Shown here: in pieces, positions 17,175-25,212 of the stretch
Position numbering within the stretch: position 1 is the stretch's first letter
Layout of the letters: each line of letters opens with the position of its first letter
Assembly: GCA_016792685.1 (NCBI GenBank)
Contig: JAEULQ010000009.1
Span: 1 to 64,000 of the forward strand
DNA length: 64,000 nt
Origin: Tabrizicola sp.
GTDB lineage: Bacteria; Pseudomonadota; Alphaproteobacteria; Rhodobacterales; Rhodobacteraceae
Direction of reading: 5' to 3'
Translations under genes and position numbers: made by a program
The notes under the pieces: generated by a model
Seen by the model: only the letters and a program-made list of their open reading frames with translations
Told to the model about the DNA's origin: nothing
Database searches by the model: none

Positions 17175-20122
17175 GCCAGTCGCATCGCATTGACGCCAAG
17201 CTCGCTGGGGGTCAGATCGACCGCACCAGGACCCTGCGCTTCACCTTCGACGGCATCCCTTACCAGGGCCATCCCGGCGACACTCTGGCCTCGGCATTGC
17301 TGGCCAACGGCGTGCGTCTCATGGGTCGCAGCTTCAAGTATCACCGTCCGCGCGGACCTATCTCTGCAGGCTCGGAAGAGCCGAACGCGTTGGTCGAACT
17401 GCGGACCGGCGGGCGGCAAGAGCCGAATACGCGGGCGACGGTGGCCGAGCTCTATGACGGGCTGGAAGCGAACAGCCAGAACCGCTGGCCCTCGCTGCGC
17501 TTCGACGCGATGGGGATCAACGACAAGCTGTCGACCTTCTTCGCGGCCGGGTTCTATTACAAGACCTTCATGTGGCCCAAGTCCTTCTGGGAAAAGCTTT
17601 ATGAGCCGATCATCCGTCGTGCCGCGGGCCTTGGCTCGGTCACGCGTGAGGAGGACCCGGACACCTATGACAAGGGCTTTCTGCACTGCGACCTCCTGGT
17701 CATCGGGGCTGGTCCGGCGGGGTTGATGGCAGCGCTGACGGCGGGTCGGGCGGGCAAGCGCGTGATCCTCGCGGACGAGGATTTCCGCATGGGCGGGCGG
17801 CTCAATGCCGAGACATTCGCAGTCGGTGACAGCCAGGGTGCGGACTGGGCAGCGGTTTCGGTCGCCGAACTGTCTGCAATGCCCAACGTCCGCCTGATGA
17901 CCCGTACCACGGTTGTCGGCGCCTTCGACCACGGTATCTACAGCGCCGTCGAACGGGTGTCGGATCACCTTCTGACCCCGGCCGCTGGCAAGCCCAGGCA
18001 GGTCCTCTGGCGCATCTACACCGGCCACGCGATCCTTGCTGGCGGTGCCACAGAACGCCCCATCGCCTTCGAGAACAACGACCGCCCTGGCATCATGCTG
18101 GCGGGCGCCTTGCGGGCCTATGCCACCCGCTGGGGCGTCAAGGTCGGTGAGCGGATTGCGGTCTTCACGAACAACGACGACGGCCTGCGCACCGCCCTGG
18201 ATCTTCAAGCCAAGGGTGTCGACGTTGTCGCCGTGATCGACAGCCGCGAAGGGGGCGACCTCCTCCCCGGCATCCGCCATCTGCGCGGAGCGGAGGTTAT
18301 CGACAGCACAGGAAGCCTTGGACTGAAGTCCATCACTGTGCGTCAATCGAACGGCCGTTCGGAAACCATCGCTGTAGATGCGCTTGGGGTATCTGGTGGA
18401 TGGAACCCGAATGTGAACATCCACTCACATCACCGTTCGCGCCCGGTCTATGACGCCAGCATTGCGGCATTCGTCCCTGGTCAAGACGGCCCGCAGGGCC
18501 TTCTTGTTGCAGGTGCCGCTACTGGGGCGATGTCCACTCATGCTGCGCTGAAGACGGGCCGCGACGCTGCAATGGCAGCGCTTGGGCTGGGGACCGGCCC
18601 CGATCTGCCGCAGGCCGAGGATGCGCCGGTCCGGATCACGCCACTCTGGCACGTCGGGCACGGCAAGGGTCGCGCCTGGATCGACCAGCAGAACGACGTC
18701 ACAGTGAAGGACGTGAAACTGGCGAAGCAAGAGAACTTCACCAGCGTCGAGCACCTGAAGCGCTATACCACCCTTGGCATGGCGACCGACCAGGGCAAGA
18801 CCGGCAACGTGATCGGTCTGGCCATCATGGCCGAACTCACCGGCCGGTCGATCCCGGAAACTGGCACGACGATCTACCGCCCGCCCTATACACCGGTCGC
18901 GATGGGAACCCTTGCCGGCCGGTCCAGAGGCAAGGAATTCAAGCCGTTCCGCCTGACGCCCTCCCACCACTGGGCCAAGGAACAGGGCGCGGTCTTCGTC
19001 GAGGTCGGCAACTGGCTGCGTACCCAATGGGTCCCCAAGGCAGGCGAAACAGAATGGCGGCAGTCCGTGGACCGAGAGGTCCTGGCGACCCGCAAGTCCG
19101 TCGGCATCTGCGACGTGACCACGCTTGGCAAGATCGACATCCAGGGCACGGACGCCGGGGCCTTCCTGGACCGGGTCTACGCCAATACCTTCTCTACCCT
19201 TCCGGTTGGCAAGTGCCGCTACGGGTTGATGCTGCGCGAGGATGGCATCGTCTTTGACGACGGCACCACGGCCCGAATGGGCGAGAACGAATACGTCATG
19301 ACCACCACGACGGCCAATGCCGTGACGGTCTTCCGGCACCTCGAATTCTGCCGCCAGTGCCTCTGGCCCGAGATGGACGTCCAGCTCATCTCGACCACCG
19401 AAGCCTGGGCGCAGTTCTCGGTCGCGGGGCCGAACGCGCGGAAACTGTTGCAGAAGATCGTCGACCAGGACATCTCGGACGCAGCATTCCCCTACATGGG
19501 CGCGGGCAGCATCACCGTCTGTGGCGGCCTTCGTGCGCGGCTCTTCCGGATCAGCTTTTCGGGCGAACTGGCCTACGAAATCGCCGTCCCTACCCGCTAT
19601 GGCGACGCGCTACTGCGCGAGATGCTGGCCAAGGGCGCGGAATACGACCCCATCGTCTATGGGACCGAGGCGCTTGGCGTCATGCGGATCGAGAAGGGCC
19701 ATGTCGCGGGGGGGGAGCTAAACGGCCAGTCCACCGCGCTGAATATGGGTCTCGGCAAGATGGTGTCGAAAAAGAAGGACGCCATCGGCATGGTCCTGTC
19801 GCAGCGCGAAGGCCTGACCGAGGAGAGCGGCTACCGCCTTGTCGGCGTCAAGCCGGTGAACCCCGAGGCCAAGCTGACCGCAGGCAGCCATTTCCTGGAA
19901 ACGGGTGCCGCCGCCGTGGCGGAGAACGACGGCGGCTGGCTGACGTCCAAGGTCTATTCCCCGCATCTCGGCTGTGACATCGCTCTGGGCTACCTCAAGG
20001 GCGGCGACAGGAAGATCGGCCAGCGAATGCGGATCGTGAACCTGCTTGCCGGCCTTGATACCGAAGTCGAGATCATCTCGCCTCACATGTTCGATCCGGA
20101 AGGAGAGCGCCTCCGTGGCTAG
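17171..20122 (+). CDS. soxA: Sarcosine oxidase subunit alpha homologue
   Basis: The large 983-residue subunit. An N-terminal ferredoxin-like fold without Fe-S ligands (~15-100; RSFKYHRPRG segment) is followed by an NAD(P)-binding Rossmann region (LLVIGAGPAGLMAALTAGRAG near 178) and a folate-binding GcvT/aminomethyltransferase-like C-terminal half (~600-983). The C-terminal half would accept the one-carbon unit on tetrahydrofolate to give methylene-THF. Length and domain order are those of tetrameric sarcosine oxidase. It overlaps soxD by 4 bases and the chosen soxG start by 8, consistent with a tight operon. Confidence 0.92.
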   Translation: MSQSHRIDAKLAGGQIDRTRTLRFTFDGIPYQGHPGDTLASALLANGVRLMGRSFKYHRPRGPISAGSEEPNALVELRTGGRQEPNTRATVAELYDGLEANSQNRWPSLRFDAMGINDKLSTFFAAGFYYKTFMWPKSFWEKLYEPIIRRAAGLGSVTREEDPDTYDKGFLHCDLLVIGAGPAGLMAALTAGRAGKRVILADEDFRMGGRLNAETFAVGDSQGADWAAVSVAELSAMPNVRLMTRTTVVGAFDHGIYSAVERVSDHLLTPAAGKPRQVLWRIYTGHAILAGGATERPIAFENNDRPGIMLAGALRAYATRWGVKVGERIAVFTNNDDGLRTALDLQAKGVDVVAVIDSREGGDLLPGIRHLRGAEVIDSTGSLGLKSITVRQSNGRSETIAVDALGVSGGWNPNVNIHSHHRSRPVYDASIAAFVPGQDGPQGLLVAGAATGAMSTHAALKTGRDAAMAALGLGTGPDLPQAEDAPVRITPLWHVGHGKGRAWIDQQNDVTVKDVKLAKQENFTSVEHLKRYTTLGMATDQGKTGNVIGLAIMAELTGRSIPETGTTIYRPPYTPVAMGTLAGRSRGKEFKPFRLTPSHHWAKEQGAVFVEVGNWLRTQWVPKAGETEWRQSVDREVLATRKSVGICDVTTLGKIDIQGTDAGAFLDRVYANTFSTLPVGKCRYGLMLREDGIVFDDGTTARMGENEYVMTTTTANAVTVFRHLEFCRQCLWPEMDVQLISTTEAWAQFSVAGPNARKLLQKIVDQDISDAAFPYMGAGSITVCGGLRARLFRISFSGELAYEIAVPTRYGDALLREMLAKGAEYDPIVYGTEALGVMRIEKGHVAGGELNGQSTALNMGLGKMVSKKKDAIGMVLSQREGLTEESGYRLVGVKPVNPEAKLTAGSHFLETGAAAVAENDGGWLTSKVYSPHLGCDIALGYLKGGDRKIGQRMRIVNLLAGLDTEVEIISPHMFDPEGERLRG

Positions 20123-20675
20123 TTTGCAGGCAATGACCGCGCTCGGCGCGCACGGTGCGGCGGTCGTGGAAATCGGCCCCCTCAGGATCAGCGAGCGGCT
20201 AGACGTCGCGCTGGCATCAGTTGCGGCCAGACGCGGGCGGATGGCTGATCTGGCAAAAACGGCGAAGGCGGCAGGCATTCCCTTGCCCGAACCCGCGCGG
20301 CATCAGTCTGGCGAACCCTACAGCACTTTCTGGGTCGCACCCGAGATGTGGTTCGTCGAAGCGCCTTACAGCAGTCATGAGCTTATTGCCGACCTGCTGA
20401 AGACTGCGCTGGGCGACGCGGCTTCGGTCACCGAACAGACTGACGCCTGGGTCGTCTTCGACCTCGCGGCCCCGAACCTCTCCCCCGTGCTGGAACGCCT
20501 GTGCAACGTGGATTTCCAGGTTGTCGCCGAGGGGTACGCGACCCGCACGGTCATGGAACACCTGGGCGTCTACCTTATCAAGCGCGGTCCAGGTTCCGCG
20601 CGGATCTACGGCCCCCGGTCCAGTGCCGAAAGCCTGCTGCATGCTCTGGAGACTGCCGCTGCCGCAGCCTTCTAG
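20115..20675 (+). CDS. soxG: Sarcosine oxidase subunit gamma homologue
   Basis: The 186-residue gamma subunit, related to the GcvT fold, which completes the beta-delta-alpha-gamma complex. Recognisable pieces are the central 'STFWVAPEMWFVEAP' segment and the C-terminal CNVDFQVVAEGYATRTVMEHLGVYLIKR region. The GTG start was chosen because AAGGAGAG lies 8 bases upstream and it overlaps the soxA stop, whereas the longer frame extends into soxA. It is the last gene of the operon; a putative operator and a second XRE-cupin regulator follow. Confidence 0.85.
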   Translation: MASLQAMTALGAHGAAVVEIGPLRISERLDVALASVAARRGRMADLAKTAKAAGIPLPEPARHQSGEPYSTFWVAPEMWFVEAPYSSHELIADLLKTALGDAASVTEQTDAWVVFDLAAPNLSPVLERLCNVDFQVVAEGYATRTVMEHLGVYLIKRGPGSARIYGPRSSAESLLHALETAAAAAF

Positions 20676-20708
20676 GGTTAGGCTTGATACAAGGCATGTT
20701 TCCCGGTA

Positions 20709-20733
20709 GTGAAAACGCATGTACTGGTTTCAC
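20709..20733. promoter_or_regulatory. Inverted repeat upstream of the second XRE-cupin regulator
   Basis: GTGAAA (20709-20714) and TTTCAC (20728-20733) form a 6-bp inverted repeat with a 13-base spacer; extended arms GTGAAAAC/GGTTTCAC match at 7 of 8 positions. It ends 14 bases before the regulator's ATG and just before its GTGGGG ribosome-binding site. A candidate operator for autoregulation, seen by eye only. Confidence 0.4.
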
Positions 20734-20747
20734 TGTGGGGTATTCGC

Positions 20748-21407
20748 ATGTCAGACGGCGACGTCAGCCCATCGCTTCCACGCGGCAAGCCTGCTTTCGA
20801 TCAGGACCCCCACCGCGTCCGTGAGATCACAGAACGCAACCTCGAAGCTGCCATCGGGCGCGAAGTGCGTAACTTCCGCCGCCAGCAGGGGATGACCGTC
20901 GCCGATCTGGCCAATGTCACCGGCCTTTCCATCGGGATGCTCTCGAAGATCGAGAATGGCAACACCTCGCCATCCCTGACCACTCTGCAGGTGCTGAGCC
21001 ACGCCTTCTCGGTCCCGGTCACGGCCTTCTTCCGCAGCTATGAGGAACGGCGCGAGGCGCAGCATGTCCGCTCTGGTGAGCATGTTGAGATCGAACGCCG
21101 AGGCACCCGGGCCGGGCACCAGTACAACCTTTTGGGCCATATCGGATCGAACAACTCGGGCGTTGTGGTCGAGCCCTATATCATCACGCTTACCACCGAG
21201 AGTGACACTTTTCCCGCCTTCCAGCACGAGGGGCTGGAGCTTCTTTACATGCTTGAAGGCGAGGTCGACTATCGTCACGGTGACCAGGTCTATCCGTTGA
21301 AACCCGGCGACAGCCTGTTCTTCGACGCCGATGCGCCGCACGGGCCCGAGACGCTAGTCAAGCTTCCGGCGCGGTATCTGTCGGTGATCTCGTATCCGCA
21401 AGGCTGA
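20748..21407 (+). CDS. XRE-family regulator with cupin domain (second copy)
   Basis: A 219-residue regulator with an XRE helix-turn-helix at ~35-90 (MTVADLANVTGLSIGMLSKIENG) and a cupin domain at ~140-215 (FQHEGLELLYMLEGEVDYRHGDQVYPLKPGDSLFFDADAPHGP). It differs clearly from the regulator at 13573: only the architecture is shared. The ATG has GTGGGG 7 bases upstream. The FAD-dehydrogenase gene begins one base after the stop, so this regulator probably controls that gene, possibly together with the preceding sox operon. Confidence 0.85.
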   Translation: MSDGDVSPSLPRGKPAFDQDPHRVREITERNLEAAIGREVRNFRRQQGMTVADLANVTGLSIGMLSKIENGNTSPSLTTLQVLSHAFSVPVTAFFRSYEERREAQHVRSGEHVEIERRGTRAGHQYNLLGHIGSNNSGVVVEPYIITLTTESDTFPAFQHEGLELLYMLEGEVDYRHGDQVYPLKPGDSLFFDADAPHGPETLVKLPARYLSVISYPQG

Positions 21408-21408
21408 C

Positions 21409-22818
21409 ATGTCCCTGATTGCCGATCTTGCTGCCATTGTCGGGGCGACAAATGTCCTGACCGGGGCTGACATGGCCCGCTATTCGCGGGACTGGATGGG
21501 TCGGTACGAAGGATCACCTGTCGCCGTCGTCCGCCCCGGCTCGACCGCCGAAGTCGCGGCATGCGTGAAGATTGCGGCCCGCCACGGCCTGCCCATCGTG
21601 CCGATTTCCGGCAATACCGGACTTGTCGGCGGCACGATGACCGTTGGCGGCCTTATGTTATCCTTGGAACGGATGAACCGCATCCGTGAGGTCTCGTCCG
21701 AAGCTCGCATCGTTGTGGCCGAGGCCGGTGTCATCCTCTCCCGCCTGCACGAGGCAGCAGAAGCGCAGGGCCTGTACTTTCCGCTGTGGTTCGGCGCGCG
21801 GGGCTCGGCGATGCTGGGTGGCGTTCTGTCCACGAACGCCGGCGGATCCAATGTCCTGCGTTATGGCTCGACCCGTGGGCTTTGCCTGGGGCTTGAGGTC
21901 GTTCTCGCCGATGGCCGCGTGCTGAACCTGATGTCCGCGCTTCACAAGGACAACTCTGGCTACGACCTGAAAGACCTTTTCATCGGCGCCGAGGGGACCT
22001 TGGGCATCATCACTGCCGCCGTGATGAAGCTCGTTCCCGCGCCGAAAGCCTATGCAACCGCCACGCTTGCGGCACGTTCGCTATCCGATGCCCTGGTGCT
22101 GCTCAACCGCATGCAAGAGGCAACCGGCGGCCGGGTCGAGGCCTTTGAATTCATGCCACGCACCTACTCCGAGCGCCTTCGCGAAGCGCGGCCTGACCTG
22201 GGACTTCCCTTTGATCACATACCCGACGTGACCATCCTGATCGAGGCTGCGACAACTGTTCCGCATGAAGCCGCCGCAGATGACAACGGGGAAATCCCGC
22301 TGGTGGCAAAGCTTGAAACCATTCTTGCCGACCTGATGGAAGACGGCCTTGTCACTGACGCTGTGGTTGCCCGCAATGAACAGCAGCGCAAGTCGATGTG
22401 GGCGCGACGCGAAGCGGCGGCCGAAATCGGCGTGGGCCTTCATCCCGAGGTCGACACGGATGTATGCCTGCCACTGGACAAGGTCGATGCCTTCCTTGTC
22501 GAGGCCATTCGCAGGCTCGAACTCCTTGATCCCGGAGCCCGAACGATAACGGTCGCACATCTGGGGGACGGAAACCTCCACTTCACCGCTTATCCGACCC
22601 GTGACGATCCCCGGCTGAAGGATCAGGTCATGACCGCGGTCGAGGATGTGGTCGCTGAATATGGCGGAAGCTTTTCGGCCGAGCATGGCGTGGGGCTGTC
22701 GAAGCTCAACTCCATGGCGCGGCGCAAGGACCCGGTTGCACTTGACGTCATGCGGGCGATCAAGACGGCACTCGATCCCGACAATCGCATGAACCCGGGA
22801 AAGGTCATCCCCGGCTGA
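21409..22818 (+). CDS. FAD-linked oxidoreductase, D-2-hydroxyacid dehydrogenase type (GlcD/D2HGDH family)
   Basis: A 469-residue flavoprotein of the FAD-binding type 4 (PCMH) family. Residues ~38-215 hold the FAD domain (PVAVVRPGSTAEVAACVKIA, SGNTGLVGG, GGVLSTNAGGSNVLRYGSTRG). The C-terminal cap has the metal/substrate motif HLGDGNLHFTAYP and the EHGVGLSK segment typical of D-lactate, glycolate and D-2-hydroxyglutarate dehydrogenases. Its coupling to an XRE-cupin regulator downstream of the sox genes suggests it oxidises a hydroxyacid formed in the same pathway, perhaps 2-hydroxyglutarate; that is inference. Electron acceptor unknown. Confidence 0.85.
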   Translation: MSLIADLAAIVGATNVLTGADMARYSRDWMGRYEGSPVAVVRPGSTAEVAACVKIAARHGLPIVPISGNTGLVGGTMTVGGLMLSLERMNRIREVSSEARIVVAEAGVILSRLHEAAEAQGLYFPLWFGARGSAMLGGVLSTNAGGSNVLRYGSTRGLCLGLEVVLADGRVLNLMSALHKDNSGYDLKDLFIGAEGTLGIITAAVMKLVPAPKAYATATLAARSLSDALVLLNRMQEATGGRVEAFEFMPRTYSERLREARPDLGLPFDHIPDVTILIEAATTVPHEAAADDNGEIPLVAKLETILADLMEDGLVTDAVVARNEQQRKSMWARREAAAEIGVGLHPEVDTDVCLPLDKVDAFLVEAIRRLELLDPGARTITVAHLGDGNLHFTAYPTRDDPRLKDQVMTAVEDVVAEYGGSFSAEHGVGLSKLNSMARRKDPVALDVMRAIKTALDPDNRMNPGKVIPG

Positions 22819-22855
22819 CCTTGTGCCCGCCCGGATCGCGCGATAGCGATAGCGC

Positions 22856-24046
22856 ATGTCAGCCATCCGCCTTTGCGCAAGCGACCCGGCCCTGCGGGCC
22901 GCAGGTTTGGTGATCGCCTTGCAAGGCGCGGTCGTCTGCAGTTTCGGCCCGTATTTCTCGACCTTGGCCGTGAACGCCTATGGCTTTGGGGACAAGGGCT
23001 TCGCGATCCTGCTCGCCCTGTCATCGGTCGTCTCGGTCTCGGCCTCCATCACGGCAGGTATCCGGGCCGACCAGACATCCAACCGCAGACGGATAACCCT
23101 GGCGGCTGTCATGTCTTTGATCCTTGGGACATTCCTGATGACAGCGGTCCCAGGGCCCTGGGTATTCGCGGTGGCGGCGGCGATCCTTTTCCCGATCAGT
23201 GGCGTGACCTTCGGACAGGTCTTCGCCCTGGCACGGCTTGCGGCCACGCGTTACCCGGACGGCGAACGGGATGGAATTCTCGCCGTGATCAGGGCGCTTT
23301 TTGCGGCGCCATTCGTCGTGGTCCTGCCGCTCTGGTCAGTGGCGTTTTCGCATGGTCTTCAGGTCACGGCGATCTTTCCGATCGGGCTTGTCATGTCCGG
23401 TTGCATGCTTCTGGTGGTCATGCGGCTTTGGCCTGCCGACAGAAGCGTACCTTGGCAGGATCGGCCAAGCGGGCTGAGTTTCCGGGCAGCGTTGGCCGAG
23501 ATGGGTCGGCCCAGACTTGCCGCACGGGTCGTCGCATTGGGCGCGGTCAATGCGGCTTCGACGGTCTATGTCGCGATCATCTCGCTGGTCATGGTGGCCG
23601 GGGTCGGGCGCGGGACCGCCGATGTGGCGCTTTATGTGGGATTGGTAGCGGGGCTCGAAGTCCCGTTCATGCTCATGCTGCCCAGCTTGACCCGAGGCAT
23701 GGACCGAACCGGATTGATCGTTGCCGGCGCCGCGCTTTACGGAGTGCACGTTGGCCTCCTGCCCGTGCTTGCCGGGTCTGCGGCGGTCTGGTTCCTGATC
23801 CTGCCCGCAGCGGTAGGCGGCGCCATCATCCTTACCGTGCCGATAGCCTATTTGCAGGATCTACTGGCCGAGCGCCCAGGTGCGGGTGCATCGCTGCTGG
23901 CGGTCCAGCGGCTGGCTGGTGACGTGATCGCCGCTGGCTGCTTCGCGGCCGGGACGGCCGTTGCGGGATACGGCACGGTTGCTGTGATGGGTGTCCTCGT
24001 GGCCTTGGCCGGGGCAAGTGCACTCTGGTGGGCGGACCGGCGATAG
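22856..24046 (+). CDS. MFS transporter
   Basis: A 396-residue integral membrane protein with about 12 hydrophobic segments and the intracellular loop 2 region ADQTSNRRR typical of the major facilitator superfamily. The overall pattern resembles sugar-efflux (SetA-like) MFS proteins, but I cannot assign a substrate. It lies 37 bases after the dehydrogenase gene and before iolG, all on the same strand. It may take up or export a metabolite of either pathway. No clear Shine-Dalgarno sequence is seen before the ATG. Confidence 0.8.
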   Translation: MSAIRLCASDPALRAAGLVIALQGAVVCSFGPYFSTLAVNAYGFGDKGFAILLALSSVVSVSASITAGIRADQTSNRRRITLAAVMSLILGTFLMTAVPGPWVFAVAAAILFPISGVTFGQVFALARLAATRYPDGERDGILAVIRALFAAPFVVVLPLWSVAFSHGLQVTAIFPIGLVMSGCMLLVVMRLWPADRSVPWQDRPSGLSFRAALAEMGRPRLAARVVALGAVNAASTVYVAIISLVMVAGVGRGTADVALYVGLVAGLEVPFMLMLPSLTRGMDRTGLIVAGAALYGVHVGLLPVLAGSAAVWFLILPAAVGGAIILTVPIAYLQDLLAERPGAGASLLAVQRLAGDVIAAGCFAAGTAVAGYGTVAVMGVLVALAGASALWWADRR

Positions 24047-24107
24047 GCATTGCGAAATCGGGACCGTTGCGGCATGAGGACCGCAAATTTCGGTCACGGA
24101 GATGAAG

Positions 24108-25109
24108 ATGACGATCAGGTTCGGACTTCTGGGTGCGGGCCGCATTGGCAAGGTCCATGCGAAGGCCGTGACGGGCAATCCCGCTGCGGCACTGGTGGCG
24201 GTCTCTGACGCGATGCCGGAGGCAGCCAAGGCGATCGCTGACCAGTACGGCTGCGAGGTCCGCTCGATCGAGGCGATTGCTGCGGCCAAGGACGTGGATG
24301 CGGTCGTGATCTGCACACCGACCGACACCCATGCCGATCTGATCGAGCTCTTCGTGAAGGCCGGAAAGGCGGTCTTCTGCGAAAAGCCGATCGATCTGTC
24401 GCTGGATCGGGTGAAGGCCTGTCTTGCCGTCGTCCGCGCTCAGAAGGGCACGCTGATGGTGGGCTTCAACCGCCGCTTCGACCCGCATTTCCGCGCGGTC
24501 CGGGCCGAGATCGACAAGGGCACGGTCGGCGCGGTCGAGATGGTGGTAATCACCTCCCGCGATCCCGGCGCGCCGCCGGTCGACTACATCAAGCGTTCCG
24601 GTGGGATCTTCCGCGACATGACGATCCATGACTTCGATATGGCGCGGTTCCTGCTGGGTGAGGAGGTGACCGAGGTCTCGGCCATGGCCTCGGTCCTGGT
24701 CGATCCGGCGATCGGGACGGCGGGGGACAGCGATTCCGTGCAGGTGATGCTGCGGACCGGGTCGGGCAAGATGGCGGTGATCTCGAACTCGCGCCGGGCC
24801 ACCTATGGCTACGACCAGCGGATCGAGGTGCATGGGTCGAAGGGCGCGGTCTCGGCCGAAAACCAGCGCCCCGTTTCGATCGAGGTCGCGACCGGGGCCG
24901 GCTATACCCGCCCGCCGCTGCATGACTTCTTCATGACCCGCTATACCGAGGCCTACGCGGCCGAGATCGCCGGGTTCATCGATGCCATGGCTGGAAAGGC
25001 AGCGGCGAGCCCTTCGGGGGAGGACGGCCTTCTGGCTCTGGCTCTGGCGGAGGCCGCGTTGAAGTCGGTGGCCGAGGGCCGGGTGGTGAAGGTCGCCGAA
25101 ATTCTTTGA
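24108..25109 (+). CDS. iolG: Gfo/Idh/MocA oxidoreductase, probable myo-inositol 2-dehydrogenase
   Basis: A 333-residue NAD(P)-dependent dehydrogenase. The Rossmann motif is FGLLGAGRIGKVHAKAV at ~5-21; the catalytic-lysine motif FCEKPIDLS lies near residue 95; the GGIFRDMTIHDFDMARFL segment near residue 170 is typical of IolG. IolG oxidises myo-inositol to scyllo-inosose, the first step of inositol catabolism, but other iol genes are not nearby, so a related sugar alcohol is possible. The second of two close ATGs was chosen because CGGAG lies 6 bases before it. An imperfect hairpin (about 25167-25195) between this gene and the convergent caspase gene may terminate both. Confidence 0.82.
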   Translation: MTIRFGLLGAGRIGKVHAKAVTGNPAAALVAVSDAMPEAAKAIADQYGCEVRSIEAIAAAKDVDAVVICTPTDTHADLIELFVKAGKAVFCEKPIDLSLDRVKACLAVVRAQKGTLMVGFNRRFDPHFRAVRAEIDKGTVGAVEMVVITSRDPGAPPVDYIKRSGGIFRDMTIHDFDMARFLLGEEVTEVSAMASVLVDPAIGTAGDSDSVQVMLRTGSGKMAVISNSRRATYGYDQRIEVHGSKGAVSAENQRPVSIEVATGAGYTRPPLHDFFMTRYTEAYAAEIAGFIDAMAGKAAASPSGEDGLLALALAEAALKSVAEGRVVKVAEIL

Positions 25110-25212
25110 GGGTCCGGGGGAAAGCAGGGTGTCCAGCGTGGACACTCTGACGACCCGAACAATTCCAAAGGCTTGCCTGTGGGCAGTCAGGCTTTCTTAA
25201 CCAATTGGCGGG

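Noticed and set aside
17015..18424. A 469-codon minus-strand frame opposite soxD-soxA
   Set aside because: The sox genes fit their families end to end; the antisense frame has no recognisable motif.
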